From: Pseudidiomarina tainanensis
GTDB taxonomy: Bacteria > Pseudomonadota > Gammaproteobacteria > Enterobacterales > Alteromonadaceae
NCBI RefSeq assembly: GCF_004214835.1
Contig: NZ_PIQJ01000001.1
Span: 1 to 64,000, forward strand
Reading direction: 5' to 3'
Length of the DNA: 64,000 nt
Below, piece after piece: positions 41,377 to 54,457 of the stretch. The stretch's first letter is position 1, and each line of letters starts with the position of its first letter. The notes under the pieces were generated by a model. It searched no databases and was not told the DNA's origin. It saw only the letters and a list, made by a program, of their open reading frames with translations. The translations under genes and the position numbers were made by a program.

Positions 41377-41693
41377 TGGGCCAATTTTGTGCGTACCATA
41401 ACCCAATCCGCTCACACGCCACGAGTATCCATATTTGTTGGACGTTCAAAATAATTTTATTGAGTGAATTAAAAACAACGGTTGTCATTCCTCTCATGGC
41501 AACTGACGATACGACATCGATTCGCTTATCACGATTAGACCCAACATTCGAAATTCATGGTGCAAATTTCACAGCAATGACACAAGAAATGGCTGGTTTA
41601 GATCGTAAGTACCTTGGTGAGTATGTCTGCGATTTATCGCACTTTCGGTCGGAAATAATTGGTTCGATCGACTTTATATTGACCGGTGTTTAA
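41376..41693 (+). CDS. ccdB: CcdB-like gyrase toxin with internally scrambled segment (compensated frameshifts)
   Basis: 105 residues, the size of chromosomal CcdB. The N-terminus MGQFCAYHN, the KTTVVIPL strand and the C-terminal LSHFRSEIIGSIDFILTGV are CcdB-like. Residues 17-29 (SIHICWTFKIILL) do not fit the family, but bases 41426-41461 read in another frame give YPYLLDVQNNFI, which does. A one-base loss near 41424 and a one-base gain near 41462 would explain this while keeping the frame open. The altered segment lies in an early beta-strand of the dimer, so the toxin may be inactive. A TTG at 41373 precedes the ATG. Confidence 0.8.
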   Translation: MGQFCAYHNPIRSHATSIHICWTFKIILLSELKTTVVIPLMATDDTTSIRLSRLDPTFEIHGANFTAMTQEMAGLDRKYLGEYVCDLSHFRSEIIGSIDFILTGV

Positions 41694-41739
41694 CGCGTTC
41701 GCGGCGCATCAATAAAAGATGTCGCCGTGACTGGCTTTG

Positions 41740-41973
41740 TTATGTACCACTTTGCCCACTCACTGCCGCCGATGTAGAACCTAAATCTTTTTTGAATACC
41801 AGTACCACCAGATAAACTAGGGCAAACGGTGGAATAATTGAAAGTACTACACCGAGCAAACCGGCTAAAACTGGAGTCTGTGTTTTGCGACGACCAAGGT
41901 AATAACACAATGCACCCATTATGAAGGCGAATAATGCGATGAACTCGCCGAGCAACGTCACATTAATATTCAA
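41740..41973 (-). CDS. small membrane protein, N-terminus similar to AtpF
   Basis: 77 residues with two hydrophobic helices (about 6-26 and 34-60) and a polar tail. The likely start is TTG at 41973, preceded by GGGAGAG. The first 19 codons line up without gaps with those of atpF in this window (41 of 57 bases), and MNINVTLLGEFIA parallels [13 protein letters not shown]. The rest does not resemble AtpF. Function unknown; no operon partner on this strand. Confidence 0.55.
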   Translation of the reverse strand: MNINVTLLGEFIALFAFIMGALCYYLGRRKTQTPVLAGLLGVVLSIIPPFALVYLVVLVFKKDLGSTSAAVSGQSGT

Positions 41974-42454
41974 TTGAACTCTCCCTGAGGTTTATAACCT
42001 TTGTAAAGTGTGCACGCTCGTTTTGCTATAAGTGATAACAGGAACATTGTTTAAAATATGTAATTGAAAGTAAGACATATTTATCAGCGATGCAAGGGTT
42101 AAGCATGCGACATAATTTGCGGAAGTGATTTCTGTTATCGGGCTATGGTTTATGGGTTGTACTCAATCAAAGAATGATACCTGTGCCCAGCCTATTTCTA
42201 GAGAAACTTCGGGTAGGAATGTAATTGCGCGGCGACAATCTGAAAGCTGAAAAATCGTATCTTGGCTAAATTCGGCGATTTATCTGCTTTCTAAATAAAC
42301 GGCATTCCACTGAAATGTTTACTGCTCAAGAGATTTTAAGTACAAAAAAACCCGCTTTGGAAGCGGGTTCTTTCGATTTCTTCGTACGTCTACAGGGGGA
42401 GGCGTTAGCCAGCTTTTCCCGTAGCTAGTGAGATAAGTTTAAAGGGAGTTAACC
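41974..42454. other. non-coding stretch within the accessory pocket
   Basis: About 480 bases with no convincing gene on either strand. AT-rich and without clear repeats. It contains one strong hairpin (42344-42369) and, just before the Abi-like gene, a GGGAG ribosome site. Small reading frames here lack ribosome sites and recognisable products. Confidence 0.6.
42344..42369 (-). terminator. hairpin terminator oriented to the minus strand
   Basis: Minus strand: AACCCGCTT-CCA-AAGCGGGTT, continuing into a seven-T tract (42350-42344). No minus-strand gene lies just upstream of it (the Abi-like gene is on the plus strand), so it is an orphan or serves an antisense transcript. Confidence 0.7.
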
Positions 42455-43111
42455 ATGTCGTCAAGTAACGTTAAAAAAGCACTGTCTGTCTCTAGATTGA
42501 GTACTTACGAAGCCGTTTTAGTTAACGGTAAAGCATTGAACACCGAACAGGCACTAAAGCTTTATGCTTGGAACGCTCAAATTTCAGCTGCTTTTTTTGC
42601 CCCGCTTCATTTATGTGAGGTTATTATTCGCAACGCTGTTGCAGACGGTATTGAGAGAGTTTACGGGACTAATTGGCCATGGAGCCGTGCATTTGAAATA
42701 AGTTTGCCAAACCCTACGAAAGGCTACAGTCCTCGCAAAGACTTAATTAATGCTAGAAGGGGAATGACAACGACAGGGAAGGTAATTCCTGAGCTAAAAT
42801 TTGTTTTCTGGGAAAAGCTATTAACCAAAAGGTTTGACGGTCGGTTATGGAAACCTTTTTTGTTTTCTGTTTTTCCAAATTATGATCAGAAGTTAACTGT
42901 TTCTGAAATGCGCAATCGACTAAGATCATTGCTTGAAAATGTTAGAGGGCTAAGAAACCGAATAGCTCATCATGAACCTATCATTGGGCGTAATCTTGAA
43001 ACCGATTTTGAAAACATTGATGCAGTAATTCAGTATCGCTGTATTGATACTGCAATTTGGTCCTATAGGAATCAGCTTGTTATTCCGTTAATGGGATTGA
43101 AGCCTTTTTGA
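42455..43111 (+). CDS. Abi-like (Abi_2 / AbiD-type) HEPN protein
   Basis: 218 residues. All-helical protein of the abortive-infection Abi_2 type: KLYAWNAQISAAFFAPLHLCEVIIRNAV near the N-terminus and the HEPN RNase motif R167-N-R-I-A-H172-H in GLRNRIAHHEPI (R-x4-H). HEPN domains of this kind cleave RNA, and several members block phage growth. There is no partner gene beside it. The base composition is more AT-rich than its neighbours, and it sits directly downstream of glmS, a common integration point. Start ATG at 42455 after AAAGGGAG. Anti-phage activity is an inference. Confidence 0.8.
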   Translation: MSSSNVKKALSVSRLSTYEAVLVNGKALNTEQALKLYAWNAQISAAFFAPLHLCEVIIRNAVADGIERVYGTNWPWSRAFEISLPNPTKGYSPRKDLINARRGMTTTGKVIPELKFVFWEKLLTKRFDGRLWKPFLFSVFPNYDQKLTVSEMRNRLRSLLENVRGLRNRIAHHEPIIGRNLETDFENIDAVIQYRCIDTAIWSYRNQLVIPLMGLKPF

Positions 43112-43114
43112 AGT

Positions 43115-43147
43115 AAAAAAGGGCTCCGAAGAGCCCTTTGATTTTTT
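43115..43147. terminator. bidirectional terminator between the Abi-like gene and glmS
   Basis: AAAAAA-GGGCTC-CGAA-GAGCCC-TTTGATTTTTT: stem 43121-43126 / 43131-43136, flanked by A and T tracts so that both convergent genes can end here. Confidence 0.9.
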
Positions 43148-43157
43148 AATTGCGCGG

Positions 43158-44990
43158 TTATTCAACGGTAACCGATTTCGCCAAGTTCCGAGGCTGGTCC
43201 ACATCGGTGCCTTTGATGATGGCAACGAAGTAGGAAAGTAGCTGTAGCGGAATGGTGTAAACAATCGGGGCAATCAGCTCGTCACAGTGCGTGACATTGA
43301 TGACGCGCATGCTGTCGTCGCTCTTGAAGTGAGCGTCTTTGTCAGCGAACACATACATGATGCCGCCGCGCGCACGCACTTCTTCAACATTAGACTTGAG
43401 CTTCTCAAGCAATTCGTCGTTCGGCGCCACCACAATCACTGGCATGTCGGCATCAATCAGCGCTAATGGACCGTGCTTCAATTCACCCGCCGCATAGGCT
43501 TCCGCGTGAATATATGAAATTTCTTTGAGCTTTAACGCACCTTCCATCGCGATGGGGTATTGCGTGCCACGACCTAAAAATAAGCTATGGAATTTATCGG
43601 CAAACTCAGGCGCCAAGGCTTCAATGCGGTCACTTAATAACAATGCTTCTTCAAGCTTCGCAGGTAAGGTTTTCAGTGATTTCAGCACCGCTTCTTGTTG
43701 CGAAGCTGGCATACCGCGGAACTGACCAATCGCTAACGTTAACATCAACAAGCCAACCAGCTGCGTCGTGAAAGCTTTGGTTGATGCCACGCCAATTTCG
43801 GTGCCGGCACGGGTCATGTATGCCAAGTCTGATTCGCGCACCATTGATGACGTACTGACGTTACAGATGGTCAAGCTACCTTTGTAGCCTAACTCTTTGC
43901 TCAACCGCAGTGCCGCCAAGGTGTCGGCGGTTTCACCTGATTGTGAAATGGTTACCAATAAGCTATTGCGATGCACGTGCGATTGGCGATAACGGAACTC
44001 TGAGGCAATTTCGACGTTACATGACACGCCCGCCATTGATTCGAGCCAATAGCGCGCAACCATACCAGCATGATACGAAGTACCACAGGCAACAATTTGC
44101 ACATGCTCAATGTCTTTTAATAAGTCGAGTGAGCCATTACCAAATACATCGTCAGCCACATGGTCATCCACAATACGGCCTTCTAATGCGTTACGTACTG
44201 CGCTTGGCTGCTCATGAATTTCTTTGAGCATAAAGTGGCGATACTCGCCTTTACCGCCAGCGTCATAGTTACCGTCTGACTCATGAACCTCACGTTCGAC
44301 GCGCTCACCTTTGGCGTCATAAACCTTCACTTCCGTGCGGTTAATATCCGCCATGTCACCTTCTTCAAGGTACATGAACTTGCGGGTTACCGGTAACAAG
44401 GCGAGTTGGTCAGAGGCAACGAAGTTCTCGCCAATGCCTAAACCAATCACCAACGGGCTACCCGAACGCGCCACGACTAAACGGCCAGGTTCACGGCAAT
44501 CCATAACCACCGTGCCATACGCACCTTCAAGTTGTTGAACTGCTGCTTGCACCGCTTCAAATAGGTCACTGTGAGTTTTACGCTCGTGATTCACGAGGTG
44601 ACAAATCACTTCAGTGTCGGTGTCTGATGCGAAGGTATAACCTAAACCTTTCAACTGCTCGCGCAATTTTTCGTGGTTTTCGATAATGCCGTTATGCACC
44701 ACCGCAATACAATCTTCTGAAATATGCGGGTGCGCGTTGGCTTCGGTCACACCACCGTGAGTTGCCCAGCGGGTATGTGCAATACCAGTTGTACCTGATA
44801 GTGGGTGCTCACCAACTGCATCTTTTAACGCCTGAACTTTACCGGTGCGGCGAACGCTTTCAATCACGCCTTGCTCGTTCAATACGGCTAAACCAGCAGA
44901 GTCATAACCACGGTATTCAAGACGCTTTAAACCTTCAATGAGAATTTCGCTAATACGGCGCTCTGAGGTTGCGCCAACAATTCCACACAT
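43158..44990 (-). CDS. glmS: glucosamine-fructose-6-phosphate aminotransferase (isomerising)
   Basis: 610 residues. Class II amidotransferase domain starting MCGIVGA with the nucleophilic Cys after Met removal, then two SIS domains ([32 protein letters not shown]). It makes glucosamine-6-phosphate for peptidoglycan and LPS. The C-terminus [13 protein letters not shown] is the conserved segment whose DNA is the Tn7 TnsD target; the expected insertion point about 25 bases past the stop falls in the bidirectional terminator and no Tn7 end is seen. It follows glmU by 5 bases. Confidence 0.98.
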   Translation of the reverse strand: MCGIVGATSERRISEILIEGLKRLEYRGYDSAGLAVLNEQGVIESVRRTGKVQALKDAVGEHPLSGTTGIAHTRWATHGGVTEANAHPHISEDCIAVVHNGIIENHEKLREQLKGLGYTFASDTDTEVICHLVNHERKTHSDLFEAVQAAVQQLEGAYGTVVMDCREPGRLVVARSGSPLVIGLGIGENFVASDQLALLPVTRKFMYLEEGDMADINRTEVKVYDAKGERVEREVHESDGNYDAGGKGEYRHFMLKEIHEQPSAVRNALEGRIVDDHVADDVFGNGSLDLLKDIEHVQIVACGTSYHAGMVARYWLESMAGVSCNVEIASEFRYRQSHVHRNSLLVTISQSGETADTLAALRLSKELGYKGSLTICNVSTSSMVRESDLAYMTRAGTEIGVASTKAFTTQLVGLLMLTLAIGQFRGMPASQQEAVLKSLKTLPAKLEEALLLSDRIEALAPEFADKFHSLFLGRGTQYPIAMEGALKLKEISYIHAEAYAAGELKHGPLALIDADMPVIVVAPNDELLEKLKSNVEEVRARGGIMYVFADKDAHFKSDDSMRVINVTHCDELIAPIVYTIPLQLLSYFVAIIKGTDVDQPRNLAKSVTVE

Positions 44991-44995
44991 ATCGC

Positions 44996-46360
44996 TTATC
45001 CTTTTTTCACTGGACGTTGCCAGCCACTAATATTCCGTTGTTTACCGCGTGCTACGGCAAGCTCTTCGTCTTCCACGCTCTTGGTGACCGTTGAGCCGGC
45101 ACCCACAGTGGCGTTTTTACCGACGCGAACTGGTGCAACTAATGAGCTATTTGAGCCAATAAAAGCACCGTCATCAATTTCGGTCACAAATTTATTCACG
45201 CCATCATAATTACAGGTGATGGTACCTGCACCAATATTTACACCAGCGCCAATCTGCGCATCGCCTAAATAGGTCAGGTGGCTTGCTTTAGAGCCTTTGC
45301 CCATGCGAGTTTTCTTAATTTCTACAAAGTTACCAACCTGGGCACCTTCGGCCAAGTCAGCACCAGGGCGTAAGCGGGCAAACGGGCCAACCGCGCAGTT
45401 TTCAGCCAATACCGCTTCTTCAATCACGCTATTGGCTTTCACCCGCGAACCAGCACCAATTTTACAGTTGCGCAACACGCAGTTGCTTTCGATTACCACG
45501 CCCTCACCAAGTTCCACACGGCCTTCAAAAATAACATTCACGTCAACCACAACGTCGTTGGCAATGATCACCTCACCGCGCACATCAACACGCGCGGGGT
45601 CCATTAATGTGGCGCCATCTAACATGAGTTGTTCTGCTTGGCGGGCTTGATAAGCGCGCTCTAATCCAGCTAATTGCACGCGGTTATTCGCGCCTTCCAC
45701 TTCGCTAATCGCTTGCGGCTGCGCTGTCGCAATAGTCACGCCTTCGTCAGCTGCCATGGCGACGATGTCCGTGAGGTAGTATTCGCCTTGGGCGTTGTTG
45801 TTGGATAAGTTGCCCAACCAACGCTTTAATGCTGCGCCATTTACCGCCATCATGCCGGTGTTTACTTCGGTAATTGTCAATTGCTCAGCGTTTGCATCTT
45901 TTTGCTCAACAATACCAATCACGGCACCGGAATCATCACGCACAATGCGGCCATAACCGGTCGGATCGGGTAGGGTAACGGTCAGCAAGGCCAAGTCTGT
46001 CGTTGCCGCTGCTGATAACAATCCCTGTAATGTTTCGCTACGGGTTAATGGCACATCACCATATAAAATCAGTACGGTTTCGTTATCGCCAAGATGCGGA
46101 ACCACCTGCTGCACGGCATGCCCAGTGCCGAGTTGCTCGGCCTGTTCGACAAAATTTAACTGTTGCCCACCGAGTTTATCCATCAACACGGTGCCACCGT
46201 GGCCATAAATCACATGCACGTGGGTCGGCGTTAAAGCGCGCGCCGTATCAATCACATGCTGAACCATCGGTTTATGAGCAACAGGGTGCAGTACTTTCGG
46301 GAGCGCTGAACGCATCCGCGTACCTTTGCCTGCGGCAAGTACAACAACACTCAGAGACAT
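44996..46360 (-). CDS. glmU: bifunctional GlcNAc-1-P uridyltransferase / GlcN-1-P acetyltransferase
   Basis: 454 residues. The N-terminal pyrophosphorylase domain has [11 protein letters not shown] and LYGDVPL. The C-terminal left-handed beta-helix acetyltransferase has many hexapeptide turns and the ending [27 protein letters not shown]. It makes UDP-GlcNAc from the GlmS/GlmM product, so glmU-glmS form a pathway operon. A terminator separates it from atpC. Confidence 0.97.
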   Translation of the reverse strand: MSLSVVVLAAGKGTRMRSALPKVLHPVAHKPMVQHVIDTARALTPTHVHVIYGHGGTVLMDKLGGQQLNFVEQAEQLGTGHAVQQVVPHLGDNETVLILYGDVPLTRSETLQGLLSAAATTDLALLTVTLPDPTGYGRIVRDDSGAVIGIVEQKDANAEQLTITEVNTGMMAVNGAALKRWLGNLSNNNAQGEYYLTDIVAMAADEGVTIATAQPQAISEVEGANNRVQLAGLERAYQARQAEQLMLDGATLMDPARVDVRGEVIIANDVVVDVNVIFEGRVELGEGVVIESNCVLRNCKIGAGSRVKANSVIEEAVLAENCAVGPFARLRPGADLAEGAQVGNFVEIKKTRMGKGSKASHLTYLGDAQIGAGVNIGAGTITCNYDGVNKFVTEIDDGAFIGSNSSLVAPVRVGKNATVGAGSTVTKSVEDEELAVARGKQRNISGWQRPVKKG

Positions 46361-46431
46361 GAATCCTTCCGTTTCTGTATTCGAATAAATGTAATGGGGT
46401 ATTTTAAAGCCGTTTACAACAAATTAACAGG

Positions 46432-46466
46432 CGAAAAAAAGACCCGCAAACCAAGATTTACGGGTC
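46432..46466 (-). terminator. terminator of the atp operon
   Basis: Minus strand: GACCCG (46466-46461) pairs with CGGGTC (46446-46441) with additional AAA/TTT pairing, followed by a T tract (46440-46434). It is 30 bases past the atpC stop. Confidence 0.85.
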
Positions 46467-46495
46467 TTTTCGATTTCTTAAAGCTGGCGTGCTGA

Positions 46496-46912
46496 TTATT
46501 TACGTAATTTGCGAATAATCTGCAACTGAGCCATCGCTCGAGCCAGTTCTGCTGCTGCTTCTGCGTAGCTTAGGTCAGAACTTTGATCTGCAATTGCTTC
46601 TTCAGCGTGTTTCTTGGCTTCTAGAGCTTTTTGTTCATCAAGCTCGTCACCACGAATGGCCGTATCAGCAAGGACCGAGACGTTATGCGGCTGCACTTCA
46701 AGCACACCACCAGCAACGTAGATGATTTCTTCTTCGCCACCTTCTTTAACAACCCGAACCATACCTGGTTTGATGGTTGTTAAAAGCGGGGCGTGACCTG
46801 GGTGAATACCCAGCTCACCTTCGCTACCGGTCACTTGCAGGGTCTCAACGGCACCTGAGAACAAACGTTCTTCGGCGCTGACCACATCAAGCTGTACAGT
46901 TTTAGCTGCCAT
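46496..46912 (-). CDS. atpC: ATP synthase F1 subunit epsilon
   Basis: 138 residues: N-terminal beta-sandwich ([39 protein letters not shown]) and a C-terminal helical hairpin ([20 protein letters not shown]) that can inhibit the motor. Last gene of the atp operon, 17 bases after atpD. Confidence 0.97.
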   Translation of the reverse strand: MAAKTVQLDVVSAEERLFSGAVETLQVTGSEGELGIHPGHAPLLTTIKPGMVRVVKEGGEEEIIYVAGGVLEVQPHNVSVLADTAIRGDELDEQKALEAKKHAEEAIADQSSDLSYAEAAAELARAMAQLQIIRKLRK

Positions 46913-46929
46913 TTAAACCTCCCGGTTTA

Positions 46930-48354
<1,425 letters not shown>

Positions 48355-49221
48355 TTAAACCGCTTCGGCGCCCGATACAATTTCCGAAATTTCCTGCGTG
48401 ATCGCTGCTTGGCGCGCTTTGTTGTACACCAATTGCAACTGATCGATGAGGTCTTCGGCGTTGTCGGTAGCGGCTTTCATTGCCACCATCCGCGCTGCCT
48501 GTTCACTAGCGATGTTGTCCACTACGCCCTGATATACTGTCGCTTCAACGTAACGACGAATCAGTAATTCTAAAATTGGCTGTGGATTCGGCTCATACAA
48601 GTAGTCCCAGCTACCTGATTGAACTTCGTCACGAGACTCAGCTTTTGGCAACGGTAGCAATTGCGCTATCGTTGGTTCTTGCTTCATGGTGTTCACAAAC
48701 TTGTTATACACCACAAACAGGCGGTCGATTTTGCCTTCATCAAAGGCATCTAACATTACCTGTACAGTCCCGAGCACATCATTCACGCTTGGTTTATCAC
48801 CAAGACCTGATTTTTGCGCCAGTAAACGGCCTCCAAAGCGTTTAAAGAAACCCGTAGCCTTGTTACCAATCGCTGCGAAATCAACTTCGACGCCGCTTTC
48901 TTTCTGTGCTTGAGCATGCTTCACCACCGCTTTAAATTCGTTGGTGTTTAAGCCGCCGCACAAACCGCGGTCAGTTGAAATCACAATGTAACCAACTCGT
49001 TTCACATCACGCTCTTCTAAGTACGGATGCTTATATTCTAAGTTGGCATGGGCAACATGGCCGATCACCTTGCGAATGCTGTCCGCATACGGACGGCTTG
49101 AAGCCATACGTTCCTGCGCCTTTTTCATTTTAGACGCGGCAACCATCTCCATTGCACTGGTGATCTTCTGAGTATTGTTAATACTCCCGATCTTGGTTTT
49201 TATCTCTTTACCGCCGGCCAT
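48355..49221 (-). CDS. atpG: ATP synthase F1 subunit gamma
   Basis: 288 residues. N- and C-terminal helices of the central stalk ([40 protein letters not shown]) and the family [11 protein letters not shown] motif. GGAGAAT precedes the ATG. Confidence 0.99.
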   Translation of the reverse strand: MAGGKEIKTKIGSINNTQKITSAMEMVAASKMKKAQERMASSRPYADSIRKVIGHVAHANLEYKHPYLEERDVKRVGYIVISTDRGLCGGLNTNEFKAVVKHAQAQKESGVEVDFAAIGNKATGFFKRFGGRLLAQKSGLGDKPSVNDVLGTVQVMLDAFDEGKIDRLFVVYNKFVNTMKQEPTIAQLLPLPKAESRDEVQSGSWDYLYEPNPQPILELLIRRYVEATVYQGVVDNIASEQAARMVAMKAATDNAEDLIDQLQLVYNKARQAAITQEISEIVSGAEAV

Positions 49222-49278
49222 GATATTCTCCTGTTAACTCAACGACTTGTGGCCACACACTGTGTAGCCACGCTCCGC

Positions 49279-50820
49279 TTACCAAGACTGCGTTTTCTTG
49301 AAGGCTTTCAAACCTTCGTGCAGCTTCGCTTCGATGTCGTCGTTATAGTTGCCAGTTTTATCAATATCAGCCATTAGTTCAGCGTGCTCGCTACGCATGT
49401 ACGCAATTAACGCACCTTCGAAGTCGAGGATTTTGTCTTTCTCTACGTCTTTAAGGTAACCCTTTTCTGCAGAGAAGATAGACACTGCCATTTCAGCCAC
49501 GCTCATTGGCTTATATTGGTTCTGTTTCATCAGTTCAGTAACACGTTGACCGTGCTCAAGCTGCGCGCGTGTTGCTTCGTCTAAGTCTGAAGCGAACTGA
49601 GCAAACGCTGCCAATTCACGATACTGTGCCAATGCCAAACGGATACCACCACCCAATTTCTTAATGATCTTGGTCTGTGCTGCACCACCAACACGCGATA
49701 CCGAGATACCCGCGTTAACTGCTGGACGGATACCAGCGTTGAACAAGTCAGTTTCTAAGAAGATCTGACCGTCGGTGATTGAAATCACGTTGGTTGGTAC
49801 GAACGCTGATACGTCACCCGCTTGGGTTTCGATAATCGGAAGCGCTGTTAATGAACCGGTTTGACCTTTCACTTCACCGTTGGTGTACTTTTCAACGTAG
49901 TCAGCATTTACACGTGCTGCACGCTCAAGTAGACGTGAGTGAAGATAGAATACGTCACCTGGGTATGCTTCACGACCCGGCGGACGACGAAGCAACAATG
50001 AGATTTGACGATAAGCAACTGCTTGCTTCGACAAGTCATCGTATACGATCAATGCGTCTTCACCGCGGTCACGGAAGTATTCACCCATGGTACAACCTGA
50101 GTAGGCTGCCAAGTATTGCAACGCTGCTGATTCAGAAGCAGATGCTGCAACAACAATGGTGTTTTCCAATGCGCCGTGCTCTTCAAGCTTGCGTACCACG
50201 TTGGCGATGGTCGATGCTTTCTGACCAATTGCCACGTAAACACACTTAATGCCTGAGTTTTTCTGGTTGATGATGGCATCGATTGCCAAAGCCGTTTTAC
50301 CGGTTTGACGGTCACCGATGATCAACTCACGCTGACCACGACCTACTGGAATCATCGCGTCGATTGATTTGTAACCAGTTTGTACTGGTTGATCAACAGA
50401 TTGACGCTCGATAACACCTGGTGCGATTTTTTCTACTGGCTCAAAGCCGTCTGCTTCAATCGGACCTTTACCGTCAATTGGCTCACCCAAGGTGTTTACC
50501 ACGCGGCCTAACAAGGCACGACCAACCGGAACTTCTAAGATACGGCCGGTAGACTTAACTTTTACGCCTTCTTGCAAATCAGCATATGGACCCATAACAA
50601 CGGCACCAACGGTGTCGCGCTCAAGGTTCAATGCGATTGCATAACGATTGCCAGGAAGCTCAACCATCTCACCTTGCATACAGTCTGCAAGGCCGTGAAT
50701 GCGAATAATACCGTCGGTTACAGATACGATGGTACCTTCGTTACGAGCTTCACTGACCACTTCGAACTGTTCAATTCGTTTTTTGATCAGCTCTGCGATT
50801 TCATTTGAATTCAGTTGCAT
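49279..50820 (-). CDS. atpA: ATP synthase F1 subunit alpha
   Basis: 513 residues, identical in length to E. coli. Walker [10 protein letters not shown] and the noncatalytic-site segment [12 protein letters not shown]. The ATG at 50820 ([16 protein letters not shown]) is chosen over an in-frame TTG six bases upstream. Confidence 0.99.
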   Translation of the reverse strand: MQLNSNEIAELIKKRIEQFEVVSEARNEGTIVSVTDGIIRIHGLADCMQGEMVELPGNRYAIALNLERDTVGAVVMGPYADLQEGVKVKSTGRILEVPVGRALLGRVVNTLGEPIDGKGPIEADGFEPVEKIAPGVIERQSVDQPVQTGYKSIDAMIPVGRGQRELIIGDRQTGKTALAIDAIINQKNSGIKCVYVAIGQKASTIANVVRKLEEHGALENTIVVAASASESAALQYLAAYSGCTMGEYFRDRGEDALIVYDDLSKQAVAYRQISLLLRRPPGREAYPGDVFYLHSRLLERAARVNADYVEKYTNGEVKGQTGSLTALPIIETQAGDVSAFVPTNVISITDGQIFLETDLFNAGIRPAVNAGISVSRVGGAAQTKIIKKLGGGIRLALAQYRELAAFAQFASDLDEATRAQLEHGQRVTELMKQNQYKPMSVAEMAVSIFSAEKGYLKDVEKDKILDFEGALIAYMRSEHAELMADIDKTGNYNDDIEAKLHEGLKAFKKTQSW

Positions 50821-50834
50821 GCTCAAGTCCCCAA

Positions 50835-51368
50835 TTAGGATTGCAGTGCGTGTGCAAGTCGATCTAACTTGCCGCGCACCGTGCCGTCGATTACCGTGTC
50901 ACCAGCTTTAATGTATAAGCCACTGACAATTGCTGCATCGACAGTGCAATTCAGCTTAACTTTGCGTGAAAAACGTTGTTCTAACGTTTTCGCTAGATTG
51001 TCCTGCTGTTTCTTCGTTAATTTAACCGCTGAAGTTACCTCTACAGCGATTTCCTTTTCGTAGTCGGCGCGTAGTTCAGCGAACAACGCAACCACAGCAG
51101 ATAAAGCTTTCAAACGACCATTTTCGGCCATAACGCGAACAAAATTCTGGGCTTTCTCGTCCAGTTGCTCACCACATACGTTGATGAAAACTTCAACTTT
51201 CTTTTCTAGCGTTTCGGCGCTGCTCAAAAACGTAGCCATGGTGGCATCATTCGCTACCGCAGCAGCAAAGGCCAACATTTCGTGCCATTTTTCGATAGCG
51301 CCGTTCTCTACTGCAAAATCAAAAGCTGCTTTTGCATAGGGGCGAGCAACCGTAGTCAATTCTGACAT
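50835..51368 (-). CDS. atpH: ATP synthase F1 subunit delta
   Basis: 177 residues as in E. coli. The N-terminal six-helix domain ([15 protein letters not shown]) binds alpha; the C-terminal part ([19 protein letters not shown]) binds subunit b. Start at the ATG 51368; an in-frame GTG six bases earlier is less likely. Confidence 0.98.
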   Translation of the reverse strand: MSELTTVARPYAKAAFDFAVENGAIEKWHEMLAFAAAVANDATMATFLSSAETLEKKVEVFINVCGEQLDEKAQNFVRVMAENGRLKALSAVVALFAELRADYEKEIAVEVTSAVKLTKKQQDNLAKTLEQRFSRKVKLNCTVDAAIVSGLYIKAGDTVIDGTVRGKLDRLAHALQS

Positions 51369-51386
51369 TTGCACAAACCCCTTTGG

Positions 51387-51857
51387 TTAGAGTTCAGCGA
51401 CCAGTTTTTCAACGATGTCACTGTGAGCGTCTTTATCAATTTCACGCTCGATGATTTTGCTTGCACCCGCAACAGCTAATACAGCTACTTGCTTGCGCAA
51501 TTCTTCGCGTAAGCGATTGCGTTCCGCTTCAACTTCAGCGTGACCAGCTGCGATAATTGCTTCGCGCTCAGTCTCACCACGTTGTTTGCCTTCTTCAACC
51601 GTTTGCTCAGCGCGTTTCTTCGCTTGTGCAATGATTTCGGCAGCTTGTGCTTTCGCTTCTTTCAGTTCGTCAGCAATCTTTGCCTGAGCAAGCTCTAAGT
51701 CTTTTTCGGCACGTTCGCCGGCTGCAAGACCATCAGCAATTTTCTTCTGACGAGCTTCAATCGCATTATTTAGCGGAGGCCATACGAACTTCATACAAAA
51801 CAGTACGAAGACGATGAACGCGATTAATTCTCCGATCAGGGTCATGTTTATATTCAT
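51387..51857 (-). CDS. atpF: ATP synthase F0 subunit b
   Basis: 156 residues: one membrane helix (about 5-26, [20 protein letters not shown]) and a long charged, Ala/Glu/Lys-rich right-handed coiled coil forming the peripheral stalk. GGAGG and a G run precede the ATG. Confidence 0.98.
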   Translation of the reverse strand: MNINMTLIGELIAFIVFVLFCMKFVWPPLNNAIEARQKKIADGLAAGERAEKDLELAQAKIADELKEAKAQAAEIIAQAKKRAEQTVEEGKQRGETEREAIIAAGHAEVEAERNRLREELRKQVAVLAVAGASKIIEREIDKDAHSDIVEKLVAEL

Positions 51858-51904
51858 TAACCCCCCCTCCTATAAGTTCTATCGTTCGAAAGTTGAATGG
51901 CTTA

Positions 51905-52180
<276 letters not shown>

Positions 52181-52197
52181 CTAAATAAAAACAAAAA

Positions 52198-53467
<1,270 letters not shown>

Positions 53468-53498
53468 GGGCTAAAAACCTCGGTTAAAAGCCCGCGAT

Positions 53499-53526
53499 AG
53501 TATAAAGATTTGGCGTTGAATTGCAA
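53499..53526 (-). promoter_or_regulatory. candidate atp operon promoter
   Basis: Minus strand: -35 TTGCAA (53526-53521), 16-base spacer, -10 TATACT (53504-53499). It lies 32 bases upstream of the atpI start, in the gap after parB. Confidence 0.5.
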
Positions 53527-53540
53527 ACAAATTGGGATGG

Positions 53541-54443
53541 TTAGCTATCGTGCTCTAATTGGAGGTGAGTAAGTATGCCATCAAGTTCATCTAAACTACT
53601 GTAATTAATGACAACTTTGCCTTTTCCTTTGCGACCATGATTAATCGCAACCGCTGCACCAAGGCGCTCACTTAAACGTTTTTCAAGACGCTGAATATCG
53701 GCGTCAGGCTGTGGTTTTGCTGGTTTCTCTTTCGTTGGCTCAAGCGCCAAACGAACTACTTTCTCAGCCTCGCGTACCGTCATGCCTTTGGCTGCAATCA
53801 AACGGGCGATTTCGGCTTGCGGTTCACCTTCAAGAGCAAGCAGTAATTTCGCATGGCCCAGTTCAATATCACCACGCTCGAGCAAGGTTTTGGTTTCTTG
53901 CTGCAAGTTATTTAAACGCAGCAAGTTGGTCACCGTTGCACGTGATTTCCCTACGGCGTCAGCAACTTCTTGGTGGGTTAATTGGAATTCAGTTAATAAG
54001 CGCTGAAGTGCGGTCGCTTCTTCCATCGCATTGAGATCTTCACGTTGAATATTCTCAATCAGTGCGATCGCCACTGCTGCTTCATCGGGCACGGGTTTAA
54101 TTAAACACGGAACTTCTTGCAGACGCGCCATTTGCGCTGCACGCCAGCGCCGCTCACCAGCAATGATTTCATACTTTTCATGAGCGACTTCACGCACCAC
54201 TATCGGCTGAATAATGCCTTGCGCTTTAATCGACGCAGCTAAATCTTCCAGCGCCTCAGGAGTCATGTCTTTACGAGGTTGGTATTTTCCGGGTTGCAAC
54301 CACTCAATCGGTAACTTTTGCAGTTCACCTTTCGTGTAATCAACTTCAGGTACACTGTCGTGTTGCTCTTTATCGCGAGCAGTTTTGCTGGTGGTTAATA
54401 ACGCGTCAAGACCGCGTCCAAGTCCTCGTTTTTTTGCAGACAT
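53541..54443 (-). CDS. parB: chromosome partitioning protein ParB
   Basis: 300 residues: an N-terminal basic segment, the CTPase/ParB domain (WLQPGKYQPRKDM; IIAGERRWRAAQMA), an HTH that reads parS (THQEVADAVGKSRATVTNLL) and a C-terminal dimerisation domain. It binds parS sites near oriC and, with ParA, segregates origins. I noticed no intact parS in this window. Confidence 0.97.
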   Translation of the reverse strand: MSAKKRGLGRGLDALLTTSKTARDKEQHDSVPEVDYTKGELQKLPIEWLQPGKYQPRKDMTPEALEDLAASIKAQGIIQPIVVREVAHEKYEIIAGERRWRAAQMARLQEVPCLIKPVPDEAAVAIALIENIQREDLNAMEEATALQRLLTEFQLTHQEVADAVGKSRATVTNLLRLNNLQQETKTLLERGDIELGHAKLLLALEGEPQAEIARLIAAKGMTVREAEKVVRLALEPTKEKPAKPQPDADIQRLEKRLSERLGAAVAINHGRKGKGKVVINYSSLDELDGILTHLQLEHDS

Positions 54444-54457
54444 AAAGCGTTTTTTCC

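Noticed and set aside
41686-41755. attC-like site of a cassette array after ccdB
   Set aside because: GTTTAAC and GTTATGT resemble the outer core sites and a GGCG..CGCC hairpin lies between, but the right core mismatches, the arms pair poorly, and no second site or integrase is seen.
42377-42454. GGCGTTAGCC as a recombination core site upstream of the Abi-like gene
   Set aside because: A single short match with no partner repeat on the other side of the gene.
43120-43190. Tn7-like insertion at the glmS 3' end
   Set aside because: The target segment is present, but no Tn7 end repeats, tns genes or target duplication are visible.
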